Origin: Purshia tridentata
Taxonomy: Eukaryota; Streptophyta; Magnoliopsida; Rosales; Rosaceae
Direction: 5' to 3'
NCBI GenBank assembly: GCA_003254885.1
Contig: QANT01008974.1
Location: 1 to 21,814 of the forward strand
DNA: 21,814 bases
Shown: in pieces, positions 9,429 through 18,850 of the stretch
How the letters are laid out: each line of letters starts with the position of its first letter
Position numbering within the stretch: the first letter of the stretch is position 1
Translations under genes and position numbers: made by a program
The notes under the pieces: model-generated
What the model was told of the DNA's origin: nothing
Seen by the model: the letters and a program-made list of their open reading frames with translations, nothing else
Databases searched by the model: none

Positions 9429-9819
9429 ATGCTTGGGTTCTCAAGTTTGAGTACCAACTTTATCCTTAAGCTTACTAAAAATTATAGTTTTGTCATGCCG
9501 GTTCAAGATCGAAACCGTTCAATTTTTAGATTACCCAATAAAGATCATCTCTACAAAAAATTAACTCAATCAGAAATCGTTTGGTTGTACAATTGTTAAC
9601 GGATAAATATAAGGTCATAGTTAAAAGATCAAACCATGTATTTATTCATTAACAGTTATACAACCAAATAATTTCCGATTAAGTTGATTTTTTCTATGAA
9701 TGATCTTTATTTGGTAGTCTAAAAATTGAACGGTTCTGATATTGAACCGGTATAACAAAATTCTGATTTTTTGAGAGCTTGAAGACAAGGTTGGTCCTCA
9801 AACTTGAGGCCCAAAGCAT
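9429..9819. repeat. 391-bp fold-back (MITE-like) element
   Basis: The left arm 9429-9610 and right arm 9639-9819 are imperfect reverse complements over about 180 bp, with a loop of roughly 28 bp. Matching blocks include CTCAAGTTTGAG with CTCAAACTTGAG, CCGGTTCAA with TTGAACCGG, and ACCGTTCAATTTTTAGA with TCTAAAAATTGAACGGTT. It has no open frame of interest. It resembles the smaller element at 2045-2275. If transcribed it would form a long hairpin and could feed small-RNA production; this is inference. Confidence 0.75.
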
Positions 9820-10564
9820 TGTCCCAAACAAAAATGACCCTGGCGCCAAACTTTTATTAATTTTAGTCATTTTTGGACGTGAATGATTATATTACCCCCG
9901 ATATAAAAAATAGAAAAGAACAAAATTGGCTCATTATGCTCTTTGCTACCCAGGTCTGTCCATTTTTTCTCCTCACCGATACTTTTAGTCTCTATTCGAA
10001 ACCCACTGTACGGCAACAATAGCCGTCAAGATCAAGACCTGTCCCTCCCTTTGCCTCCACTGTTCCCCTCCACCCTGAGCTAAGTTCCAATTCACTGGCT
10101 CATACCCACCAGCGCCACCCCTGCCATCGACATCCACATCACATCGCAACCATCAATTCACCATCTGTGAAGGTCGACTCAACTGTTCTTCGCTTATGGT
10201 TAGTTTATTTTCATATGTATCTGAAATCTCTGAGGCTACCCTTTACCTTAATTTACATGTTAAATTCACACCCGATTTTGGTAAAATGGTTTGTGGGCTT
10301 GGGATTTACTGTAAGATTTAGGGTGAGGGAAAATTATTGAACATTGAAGAAGTTGTATTGTCGGTATTTGAATGATATCGCTGAAACGCTACAGTAGACC
10401 TGTAATTTCGCTATAGTACAGCGAACCGTAAAAGATATAATTTACATGATGCACCAAGTTTTCAGGATGCATCCATTATAAGTAGTAAATTATATTTATA
10501 TATTTTTTACTATAATATTTTGATGACATTTATATGATGTGAATGAGAACATTTACATGTTTTG
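9820..10564. other. Intergenic DNA with a CT-rich block
   Basis: A pyrimidine/C-rich block at about 9955-10200 (TCCCTCCCTTTGCCTCCAC, CCACCAGCGCCACCCCTGCC) is followed by AT-rich sequence and would fit a 5' leader, but no ORF starting from it shows a known domain. CTACAGTAGACC...CGCTATAGTACAGCG near 10390-10425 recalls motifs of the dispersed repeats at the window edges. No gene is called. Confidence 0.35.
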
Positions 10565-10600
10565 ATCTACAATTGTCGCGAATACAAAGCGAAGTTGTGC
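10565..10600 (+). repeat. Left copy of a perfect 36-bp direct repeat
   Basis: Begins ATCTACAATTGTCGCG and ends GCGAAGTTGTGC. It is identical at all 36 positions to 10867-10902, and the two frame the gag fragment 10601-10866. The match stops exactly at both sides, as for a target-site duplication or repair-generated duplication. Confidence 0.9.
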
Positions 10601-10866
10601 ATTGACCAAACAATTTTCTTCATCCCAAGCCTCATATGCAGCAGCATCTAAAGTAGGTGCAGATCGAGAACCACTAATAAAACCCCCCATCTTCTTCTTC
10701 CAGTAATATTGATCCAAGCATTAATGGCCCAATCAACATAATTAGTACCATCTAATTTTACAAGAGCAATGGAAGCAGTAATCTCACTAGATGAGAGTGA
10801 TGGAAGTGACAATGGTGTTCCCTTTTTAAACGCAGACTCAGATGTATCTGTACCTTCGGACTTTTT
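10601..10866 (-). pseudogene. Copia gag N-terminal fragment (copy C)
   Basis: The minus strand encodes the start of a Copia gag of the LDGTNYxxW family, with SLPSLSSSEITASIALVKLD then GTNYVDWAINAW and ITGRRRW. It aligns end to end with 15245-15500 in copy A with nine substitutions (about 96.5% identity) and two indels. C has 8 extra bases (TTTTAAAC) that keep the gag start in frame. It also has 2 extra C in a C run, which shift the frame after GRRRWG. The fragment lacks any LTR, poly-A or termini of its own and is framed by 36-bp direct repeats. It is non-functional. Confidence 0.8.
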
Positions 10867-10902
10867 ATCTACAATTGTCGCGAATACAAAGCGAAGTTGT
10901 GC
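10867..10902 (+). repeat. Right copy of a perfect 36-bp direct repeat
   Basis: Identical to 10565-10600. Removing 10601-10902 would restore a single copy followed by GGTGGGTGG, the presumed pre-insertion sequence. Confidence 0.9.
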
Positions 10903-11281
10903 GGTGGGTGGATATATATAACATTGGTTTAATGTGTAGAACAAACAAGTGGATATAAGAGCTGTTATTAAGCTGGCTAAAAGTGAAGCTAAAGATGCAT
11001 ATGCACTAAACAACGGACTTCTTGTTAATTTGTAGTTATAAGTTGAATTTTGATTTTTGTTTGGTGTTTTTTTATAATAATTGCAGATGCAGATGGATAT
11101 GGATATGGATATGTTGCGTGTGATGTTCCACTTCAATGGGAAGTGGATTACATGTGCTGAATCAGGGGATGTCGAGGCATACTAAGGCGGTGATAGAAAA
11201 AGGAAAATTTTGGCCCCATAGTACCACTCTTGCTGAGCTGCAGGGCATGGCATACGATGTCTTGTGGGTAGACCATCAGTC

Positions 11282-11289
11282 ATATGTCG
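11282..11289 (+). repeat. hAT target-site duplication, left
   Basis: ATATGTCG, repeated exactly at 12505-12512. Eight-base duplications are the rule for hAT transposons. Confidence 0.85.
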
Positions 11290-12504
11290 TAGGGTTGGAC
11301 ACGGTATGGTTTGGTGTAATGTGTGTGTAAAACCATGCACCATGCCGTAAATATATGAACGGTGTGGTTCGGTGCATCACACCGTAAAAATGAGAAGAAA
11401 ACCAAACCAAACCAAACCTTATATGGTTATGGTTTGGTTTGGTGTTACGGTGAATAATTAAAGAGGTTTTTTTTTTGGGGTTTCAATGGGGTTTGGTACT
11501 TTTATTAGGGTTTTTTTTTTGGGGTTTCATTGGGGTTTCAATGGGATTTCATACTTTTATAATTTTATTAGGAGTTTTTTTTTTGGGGTTTCATTGGGGT
11601 TTCAATGGGGTTTCATATTTTTATAATTTAGGGGTTTCATGCTTACATTAGAGGTTTTTGGGGTTTCATACTTTCATTAGGGGTTTTTGGGGTTTCAATG
11701 TTTTATTGGGGTTTCATTATACTTATGGGTTATTGGGTTTTATTAAGGTGATTGGGGTTTCATTATACTTTCATTAGGGTATTTATAGGTTCCAATGAAA
11801 GGGGTTTCACTATACTTATGGTTATATGTTATATGGTTGTTTACTATATATTTACATATTTAGAGTATATGTTATATATATTAAGGATATGTAATATTCT
11901 AATTTGTTATGTAATTAATTTTTTATATACATATTTGTCATATTAATTTTAGAATATAAATTACTAAGATGAGTAATTTTGTTTAGGGTATACCCTATAG
12001 TTTAAACTTTAAATGGCAAACACTTTATATTCCTAATTTCCTAAACCATATACATTATAGCTTATATGAAGATGATACCTTATATTTTATTATTTGAATA
12101 TATATATATATATGTTTAAAGGTTATACTTTATAGTTTAATACATTATACAAATATATGTTATATAATATGAGAGTTGTTTTTTTGTTTACTCTTTAATA
12201 GAAAATTAAAAATTGAAATTTAAAGTTTTAAACATTTTTTTTGGTCACTTTTTAATTTAAAATCATATATAAATCATAAATATATTTGTAAAATTATAAT
12301 TATATATATATATATATATTTACGGTTCGGTTTGGTTTTACTTGGTTTTATTAGGCCCAAAACCAACACTTACACTTATAAAGGATGGTTTGGTTCGGTT
12401 CTTGTAACGGTATTTGGCCAAAATAGTCAACATGGTGTTTTATGGTTTTTTCAGAGGCGATTTAGTTCGGTCCTCCGGTTTTACGATAAATATGCCCACC
12501 CCTA
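11290..12504. mobile_element. Non-autonomous hAT transposon (1215 bp)
   Basis: Terminal inverted repeats are TAGGGTTGGACA at the left and the complement of TAGGGGTGGGCA at the right (10 of 12 match), with a perfect 8-bp target duplication. TAGGGGTGGGCA-type ends are frequent in plant hAT elements. Subterminal regions carry clustered GGTTTGG/CCAAACC and GGTTCGG motifs (11300-11455 and 12320-12475), the usual kind of transposase-binding repeats. The interior holds a GGGGTTTCA tandem array and AT-rich filler. No transposase is encoded, so it would depend on an autonomous relative. Confidence 0.82.
11468..11820 (+). repeat. GGGGTTTCAATG tandem array inside the hAT element
   Basis: Degenerate tandem array built from GGGGTTTCA(A/T)TGGGG and ACTTT(T/C)ATTAGGGGTTTTT blocks, about 15 GGGGTTTCA-like cores in 350 bp. 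The units grow shorter and more irregular to the right. The strand is strikingly G/T-rich with almost no C outside TTTCA. It is not a telomere repeat (TTTAGGG), although ATTAGGGTTT occurs by chance. Confidence 0.75.
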
Positions 12505-12512
12505 ATATGTCG
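12505..12512 (+). repeat. hAT target-site duplication, right
   Basis: ATATGTCG, identical to 11282-11289. Confidence 0.85.
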
Positions 12513-12579
12513 TGCATATGATGTACTTAGCCCCAACTTCAGATGGGGGTGATATTAACTATAATTATATAAATTAGGG

Positions 12580-13300
12580 ATGAGGGTGACATGCCTTTTT
12601 CTTGACTCTATGTAATCTGATTACCTCATCATCGGACATTGATGATTTTTCACTCGAGTTTTCACTCATTTCTTTGACACTTTGCAAGGCTATATTCTTG
12701 GATTTCTTGTTGTTCCTTTCATCCATTTCAAGTTCCATTTTCAAAAGTCTTAAGTTTTTCTACTAATTTACCAATTTTAAGTTCATTCAAGTTTTGAACT
12801 TCTCGGATAACATGTTTTTTGGATTGGAATATTTTAGGTAGAGACTTAAGGACTTTGAACAATGGTGGATTCCTCATAGGGTTTTCCTAAGTACATGACT
12901 TTATTTGTAAGGGTTTCCAGCCTCTCATAGAATTCAGAAAAATACTCGCACTCTTTCATCTTAATTTCCTCAAATTTCACATGCACCATTTGAAGCTTAA
13001 GAGACCTTACTTTTTTGTCCCCTTCATGAACCACTTGAAGCTTGTTTCAAGCTTGTCATGTCGTAACACAATGGTGTACATGTGCAAATTGTAAAGATGA
13101 AAATACCGTGACAATGACATTCTTAGCTTTCTTGTTAGAGCTAGAGGCTATGATTTCGGCTCTTGACCACTCAGACATAGGCTTGGGTATTTCAACCCCA
13201 TCTACAAGTTTGGTGGGAGGGATCCACTCAATTGTGAGATATTCATATGCAAGTTCATCATATGCATCGAAAAAAATCAGAATTGCTACCGTGCGTCAAA
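12580..13300 (-). pseudogene. Copia gag remnant B (UBN2-type)
   Basis: Read on the minus strand from about 13300 down, pieces of a gag polyprotein follow in order: an EYLTIEWIPP block, EIPKPMSEWSRAEI, then HEGDKKVRSLKLQ, FEEIKMKECEYFSEFYERL, FQSKKHVIREVQNLNELKIG, and a Ser/Glu-rich SEKSSMSDDEVIRL. This is the order of the plant Copia UBN2 gag domain, where the known family has THEG..KV, KM..gE.v.e...R and a later I.eA..L..L. Stops and frameshifts interrupt it. It is not closely similar to copy A, so it is a separate lineage. It stops just beyond the Mutator-like remnant. Confidence 0.65.
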
Positions 13301-13405
13301 GAAAGGATGTGAGTTACATGACCCTGCAACTCTGTCTCTTTCCATTTCAACACACCTAATATCAATAGACACTCAAGGATCACTATATTTACCTTAAGAG
13401 CTGGT

Positions 13406-13417
13406 GCTCTGATATAA
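13406..13417 (-). other. Degenerate primer-binding site of remnant B
   Basis: The minus strand reads TTATATCAGAGC, 10 of 12 matching the plant retrotransposon primer-binding site TGGTATCAGAGC for initiator tRNA-Met. It lies about 100 bp upstream of the gag remnant in its direction of reading. Confidence 0.5.
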
Positions 13418-13697
13418 ATTGAAGTTTGGTATAAGGTGGTTTAACTACCTAAAACACATAGGTAAAATCACGATCAGTGATTGGACCCAAATTTCAAATT
13501 AATTGACAAATTTAAACCAGTCAAACATACAATAATCTGCAAGACAGAATAACACCACAAGAAAACACTTCAACAAGTATTATGAGCACACATATAAGAG
13601 GTGAAACCTAGGCACTTAAAGGACCCATCACAATAGGCATCATAGTGGCCACAACTAAAGTGAAGTGTGTGATTCAATATCGATTTTAGTTTGTCAT
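13418..13697 (-). repeat. Possible LTR or leader of remnant B
   Basis: By position, sequence beyond the primer site should be the 5' LTR of remnant B. The stretch is non-coding and AC-rich on the + strand (GAATAACACCACAAGAAAAC). No TG...CA boundary pair or second copy was found, so this call rests on position only. Confidence 0.3.
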
Positions 13698-15055
13698 TTA
13701 CAATATAGAATTAAGGCCAATTTTATTAACTAAATCATGTGTATTAGAATCAAGAATAAGATCAAATGATACCTCTAAGGAGTTATCCAAAGAAGATTGG
13801 GTCGGTGGTTCTGATGTAGAGATAGGAGATAATGTACTATTATGGACTTGGGTGTCACCAACATCAAGTGAGCCTTCAGTAGAGGATGCTGGGCTTGGAC
13901 TTAATTTCGTAGTGGAGGATGTATCAGTATGCTCAAGTTCCTCTCTTGAGTTCTTAAAAACAGCAATAGAAGGCTGAAATATCTCAAATAACCTGATATC
14001 ATCACGATTCAGAACTTTTGCCAGAGTCTCCCCCTAAAGGGAAGAAGAAGTGACTCCTCTGGAGTAAAATAACACATGTTCATGAAAGGTGACATCCATA
14101 GAAACATAGAACTTCTTAGAAGAAGGATGATAACACCGATAACCCTTCTGAGAAGTTCCATAATCAACAAAGAGACATTCCAACGCTTGTGATTCAAGCT
14201 TGTTACATTGGTGAGTATGTAAATGTACATATACTACACAGCCAAAAACATGGGGGTGGTAAATGAACAATGGAAGGGAGCGAATAGTGATCAGATAGCA
14301 CATCCAAAGGCCTCCGGAAATTCAGAACACTAGATGGTGTTCTATTAATCAAGTAAACTATAGAACTCAAGGCTTCACCCCACAAGTGAGATGGAACATA
14401 TATGTCCTCCAAGCAACAAAGATCGAGTCACTTTCAAAAGATGTCAATTTTTCCGCTCTACAATCCCATTTTGTTGAGGAGAGTAAGGACAAGGTGTCTA
14501 ATGAAGAATACCAACTAAACTCATAAAGTCAGTTAATTCCCTAATGACATATTCGCCCCCCTTTATCGGAACGTACAACCTTGATAGAGACACGAAATTC
14601 GGTGAGTACCATCTGAACGAACCACAACACAAGCATCACATTTATGTCAGAGAAAATATATCCATTTCATCATGGTACAATCATCAATAAATGTAATGAA
14701 CCACTTCATCCCATTATGTGCAGATAAAGGGGCCAGGACCCCAAACATCCAAATGAACTAAAGCAAAAGGGACATTAGCTTTATTATCATGTGAATGAAA
14801 AACAGTCTAATGCCTTTTCACCATCACACAAATGTCATAAACAAAATCTGAAAGACTACAGTCTCTAAATAGAGAGGGAAACAGTCCTCACAGATAACCA
14901 AATGATCGGATGACCTAGTCAGCAATGCCACAACCAAATCTCTTTCTTATTCTGCAACATGCTGCTGCCCATAACATGAACCAGTGCTCTACCACTTGAT
15001 CTTGGTACCCCACTATCCAGATAGTACAAGTCTCCACTCCATTTACCACTGCCAA
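13698..15055 (-). pseudogene. Copia integrase region, copy A
   Basis: From high to low coordinate the minus strand gives the GAG-pre-integrase region (LIGSGKWSGDLYYLDSG, then WLWHC*LGHP, the zinc-binding H..H part). It then gives integrase core pieces (HLDVWGP, FITFIDD, a GGEYV block, then YSPQQNGIVERKN) and the C-terminal part (HVFGCVVYVHLHTH, ALECLFVDYG, KGYRCYHPSSKKFYVSMDV). A linker with EPPTQSS follows and ends in a stop at 13698-13700. Normal Copia order would continue into reverse transcriptase and RNase H, which are missing. Several stops and frameshifts make it dead. Confidence 0.85.
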
Positions 15056-15480
15056 TCAAGTTCCTGCCAGATTTGCTGCAATTTGCCAAAATAGTTTATA
15101 ACAGAGCCACCATTTTGTTTAGTAGAAATTACCTGACATTGGAGTTGGTAGGCTTTGTTAAAATCCTGGTTCACAGAATATTTGTTGTTGAAGTGCCTCC
15201 CAAATCTCTTTGGCAATCTCAAGACGTGGAAACATGGATCTCACATTGACCAAACAATTTTCTTCATCCCAAGCCTCATATGCAGCAGCATCTGAAGTAG
15301 GTGCGGATCGAGAATCACTAATAAAACCCCATCTTCTTCTTCCAGTAATATTGATGCGAGCATTAATGGTCCAATCAACATAATTAGTACCATCTAATTT
15401 TTCAGGAGCAATGGAAGCAGTAATCTCACTAGATGAGAGTGATGGAAGTGACAATGGTGTTCCCTGCAGACTCAGATGTA
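15040..15480 (-). pseudogene. Copia gag, copy A
   Basis: The minus strand encodes SLPSLSSSEITASIAPEKLD, then GTNYVDWTINARI, ITGRRRWGFIS, AYEAWDEENCLVNVRSMF and IAKEIWEALQQ, the Retrotran_gag_3/UBN2 order. A stop after CEPGF at about 15158 is followed in another frame by YQLQCQVISTKQNGGSVINY and FGKLQQIWQELDW, typical of the UBN2 domain. Relative to copy C it lacks 8 bp near its start, which puts the upstream part out of frame. It ends in a junction with the pre-integrase region. Confidence 0.8.
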
Positions 15481-15500
15481 TCTGTACCTTCAGACTTTTT

Positions 15501-16051
15501 GTCTTCTTTTTTTTTTTTTTTTGACAATAAATTAGAAAAAGAACTTCCAGAACTCAATTAGTACTTTGCAGAGCCTCAGGGAGACCACAATAGAGGTGAT
15601 GAGGACTTGCACGGGCTCGGGTTAGATGGGAACGTCAGCAATAGTGTAGGAGCAAGATTAGCCCAGCAATGGTGCAACGGTTCAGTCCTGTAGCGACGGT
15701 GGAATGGTTCAGCAGTTGGAGAAAGTGGCTGAACGACGGTGAAACGACATTGCTACTGGCAGCGGAAGGGAAACAATGACGACCCTGAGCAGTGGCTGAG
15801 CAACGACTACATGATGTAGATTGATCTGACAACAAGGTCTCTAGACCCAATCGTGAAGATGAGTGATAGGGGCAGAGATCGGATCGGAGATGGGACCAAT
15901 GAACTGATTGATCTGGTAAGATTGATCACAATATGATCAGGTAATGTAAGAGATTTTTCCTGCAAGAGAAAAAAACTCAAAGAAAAGTAATGAGGTATGT
16001 AGGAGTAAAAAACTAAACCTAGAGATTGAGCCCAGAATTAATCACGCTGGT
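15501..16051 (-). other. Leader region of Copia A
   Basis: Non-coding stretch between primer site and gag in the element's orientation. It holds a T run on the + strand near 15510-15531 (poly-A on the element strand) and a CG-containing part at 15600-15800. A 71-codon open frame on the minus strand (15635-15850) has no recognisable domain and is probably chance. Confidence 0.55.
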
Positions 16052-16063
16052 GCTTTGATACCA
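16052..16063 (-). other. Primer-binding site of Copia A
   Basis: The minus strand reads TGGTATCAAAGC, one base from the standard TGGTATCAGAGC complementary to initiator tRNA-Met. It directly follows the LTR end TTTTAGCA. Confidence 0.8.
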
Positions 16064-16272
16064 TGCTAAAACTCTTAGGTTTAGAATAAGTTTGATAATT
16101 GATTCTTCTCCAAGATGGAGGTATAGATAATACAGACGCATACAAAAAAGGAAACATTATAAAGTCAGCTATGCTATTAATTCTACCAACCGTGTTATCT
16201 TACTAATTCCTATAATCCTGTAAATCCCAATAATTCCTCTAATTAATTACAATAGTTGACTCCATGCTAACA
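16064..16272 (-). repeat. 5' LTR of Copia A (209 bp)
   Basis: On the minus strand it begins TGTTAGCATGGAGTC and ends GAGTTTTAGCA, giving TG...CA termini, and is followed immediately by the primer-binding site. The small size is at the low end for Copia LTRs. No second copy exists in the window. Confidence 0.75.
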
Positions 16273-17440
16273 AAAAGGTCTCCAACAAGTGAGAAATCAA
16301 GTTAGGTCTTCAAAAGGCCAAGTGACCAAAACGCACCAAACTGTACACCAAAGTTGCGTGAATTTTAACAATTCTTACAATCAGCCAAAAATCTCAAATT
16401 TTCTAGAATGAAAGTACACTCATTCAAGTTGTTGTATAAAAATTTTCAGGTCAATAGGAGCAGTAGAACTCATTCTTTTAAGCTCGTAATCTTAGGAGAA
16501 AAATTAGAAAACTGTCCGTTTTGCTATTTTTCAGTCACCTTTGACAAATCATTCCAGGTTCAATACAACTCTATTTCACTTAATTCTTGTTCCTAAAAAT
16601 TTATTGATGAGTCTAGATTCATCCATTGAGATTGAAACTCCCTATCAAATGGTATAGAATTTTATTTTTGTCCAGAAAGGTCAAAAAATGTTAATTTTCG
16701 AAGAAGCTTGCACCAAGGTGAAAAACTTGTTTTCGTTTAAACCATATGCTACCCAAACGAAAAAAACATCAAAACCACTTAAACAAGAGGTTAAGAACAA
16801 GATTCAAGCACAAAATTTTCGTTTTAAAACCCTAGCTACCCAAGACTAGCTAGGTGGGGTTTTCTCTTTTCTTTTCAAAACCAAAACAAAACAACCCAAA
16901 CAAAATGACATTTTTCTTTCAAAACAAAAACAAAACACAAACTTTCTTTTAAAAAGAAAAGAGTAACACCAATAAGCTTAAACACCCGAAGTCAAGAGGT
17001 TAGTTCCTCACCTTGAAAGATCTATGGGTTGGCTCAAACACAAACCATTGCTTGAGGGGTGGTTTGAAATTTGTGTATGGGTATGGGGGAATGTTTGTAT
17101 GGTTGGGGAAGGAGAAATCAACTGGGTATTTCGAAGTGAAAGGGCTCCCTTCTCCTTTGGGTGGCTAGTTCTTTTTATGGAGGTTGTGACATCTTTCTCT
17201 CTTTCTTTAACTGTAGGTATGGGGGATGAACATGATTTTTTTTCTCAAGGATTTCCAGCCCTAGCGCACACGGGTGAATGAAGAAGATGGTGATAATGAT
17301 GGCTGACATTTTTCTTGGGAGTGTGAAGTGATTTAATTGGTGGTTGTCAAATGCATGAAGAAGTGGAAGGGTTTGCTTGTGCATGGAGAGGTTCTTGCGT
17401 GTGTAAGGGTGGGCATTGAGTGTATTAGGCACTCATTGCA
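16273..17440. other. No recognisable gene; possible retrotransposon-derived DNA
   Basis: AT-rich sequence with A/C-rich patches (AAAACAAAACAACCCAAAC near 16880-16945) and a short CCTAGCTACC/GGTAGCTAGG-like symmetry near 16830-16855. Open frames of 62-85 codons have no domain. The composition is reminiscent of an LTR or retrotransposon leader, but no termini were found. Confidence 0.35.
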
Positions 17441-17468
17441 CCTCTCTCTCTCTCTCCCTCTCTCTCTT
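17441..17468 (+). repeat. (CT)n microsatellite
   Basis: CTCTCT run of 28 bp with one CCC interruption. Confidence 0.85.
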
Positions 17469-18850
17469 ACTAGGCTCAAGTTCCCACACCATCATCGTTT
17501 AGAACCTAGGCTAGATTCTAATCAACCGGATAGGCTTACCTAAGCTTACCTATGGGTTTGCTTTTTGAAACAAGATAACATTTACCCTTAAAAACCTTTT
17601 TGCAGGCAAAATCTAAAATTTTAAAAAACCAAAATGATGCCCCAAGTGTGTGCCGTGACACCCATTGGTCACACTCTATGTGCACATACACATGTACATA
17701 TATATATATATATATATTTATACATACATATGCATCCACACTTTTTTTAAAAAAAAGAATATATGTATAGGGACTTGTAAAATTTTCATTTTAAAACACC
17801 TTAGACTTAAGGTTTTTCTTTAACAAAAATTGGTATTTAAAACCTCATAGTTTATTTTCTAATTAGCCTTCCCAATTGATTCAAAAGTGCCTAATCTACA
17901 TCATGGGTTTTGGGGGTGTAATGGTCGTGAATTTAATTTGAAGTAAGCAAGTGAGTGCTCGGCTCTCTAAGTTTAGAGCTTTGGTTTCCTCTCTTTTTCT
18001 TTTGTAAAATTGAAGCAAGCACGAAACAAAACCAAGTAACGAAACCAAACACACGAGAAGTAAACAACAACTAGCAAATAAACAAAGCAAGTTCAGTACA
18101 AGAGTCGTAACCACAGTTTTCTACAAGTTTCAAAAGAAAACAAGTGCTAACTAGTTACCTCTAAGGTTAGTAGCGTTTCAAAACATAGAGCACACAAAAA
18201 AGCTCTTAGGAGAAAAACCAAGGATTTCACAAATAACGCATACCTCCTATTTTTTAGAGTTTGGGAGATTATCCTCTGAATTACTAAAGAGTCTAGAGTA
18301 TTTTAATTTAATAGAAATAAATTTGGACTTCCCAAATTTTCTAGAAATAGTCAGAGGTAAAATTGGTAATATGATTCCATAGTAAAGTAGTATTAGTCAA
18401 GACGAGTCCGTATGAATTTTTTCATATATTTTTCTGAGTCAAGAGTTATTTTTAATTAATTTTTAAAGTTTGTAAAAGTAGAAAAAAATCTTAAAATAAA
18501 AGAAAAGTTGAGGTACTGACTTAAAAAATTATATAAAGTTGAGGTACTTAATTATAATTTACTCATATTTATATTAGCAATTAATCCCTTTTTTTACGAT
18601 AAGACTAATGGAGGTGATTGGTGAGATTTCATAGTTGAGGTACTTTAATGAAACTTTTTAAACCTGAGGTACCAAGTTAAAAAGTGGTGTATAATTGAAG
18701 CATATAATTGTAATTAATCATATAAAATTGTCTAAAAAATTAAAATTGATATATAAAAATAAGTAAATGATTATAAAACCCAGATTTAGACTCTCCCTAC
18801 CTTTAAGATCCATGTCCTTTTTTTTTGTTTTGAAGAAAGCCCAACTTATA
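17469..18850. other. AT-rich intergenic DNA, no gene seen
   Basis: Contains an (AT)n run at 17697-17719 within a longer alternating purine-pyrimidine tract. Near 18510-18670 the phrases AGTTGAGGTACTT and CTGAGGTACCAAG recur several times, a sign of decayed repeat DNA. No coding exon or RNA gene could be supported. Confidence 0.4.
17697..17719. repeat. (AT)n microsatellite
   Basis: ATATAT run flanked by CACATACACATGTACA, a longer alternating purine-pyrimidine stretch. Confidence 0.85.

Larger units (their letters stand above)
11087..12577 (+). pseudogene. Mutator-like transposase N-terminal remnant, split by an hAT element
   Basis: An ATG at 11087, just after an acceptor-like TAATTGCAG, opens a frame starting MQMDMDMDM, then VMFHFNGKWITCAESGDVEAY and a TAA near 11183. 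The next frame (from about 11136) continues with TTLAELQGMAYDVLWVDHQS. When 11290-12512 is left out it runs on as YVVHMMYLAPTSDGGDI to a TAG at 12575-12577. The order hydrophobic-F-N-G-x-W, TLAEL, YDVL.VD and a later Y..PTS.D resembles the N-terminal (PB1-like) domain of plant MuDR-type transposases. No catalytic DDE domain is visible. The remnant carries a frameshift and an insertion and is surely dead. The assignment is by eye. Confidence 0.5.
13698..16272 (-). mobile_element. Truncated Copia retrotransposon A
   Basis: Minus-strand element with 5' LTR (16064-16272), primer-binding site (16052-16063), leader, gag and integrase. Zinc knuckle and protease are lost at about 15040, and everything after the integrase linker, including the 3' LTR, is absent. 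Its truncated end abuts the LTR/leader-like DNA of remnant B. Confidence 0.8.

Noticed and set aside
10915..11030. Possible exon encoding VDIRAVIKLAKSEAKDAYAL upstream of the Mutator-like remnant
   Set aside because: The frame is open for only about 30 codons, ends in TAG, and I recognise no family; it may be a real fragment, but there is not enough to call it.
10870..11136. Minus-strand extension of the gag ORF beyond the 36-bp repeat
   Set aside because: The open frame happens to run out of the inserted fragment into unrelated sequence rich in Ile/Ser/Tyr; the gag similarity stops at the repeat boundary.
11468..11820. Interstitial telomere repeat
   Set aside because: The repeated core is GGGGTTTCAATG, not TTTAGGG; ATTAGGG occurs only sporadically.
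13042..13359. 105-codon + strand ORF as a gene
   Set aside because: It is the antisense of Copia gag remnant B, whose minus-strand translation carries the recognisable motifs.
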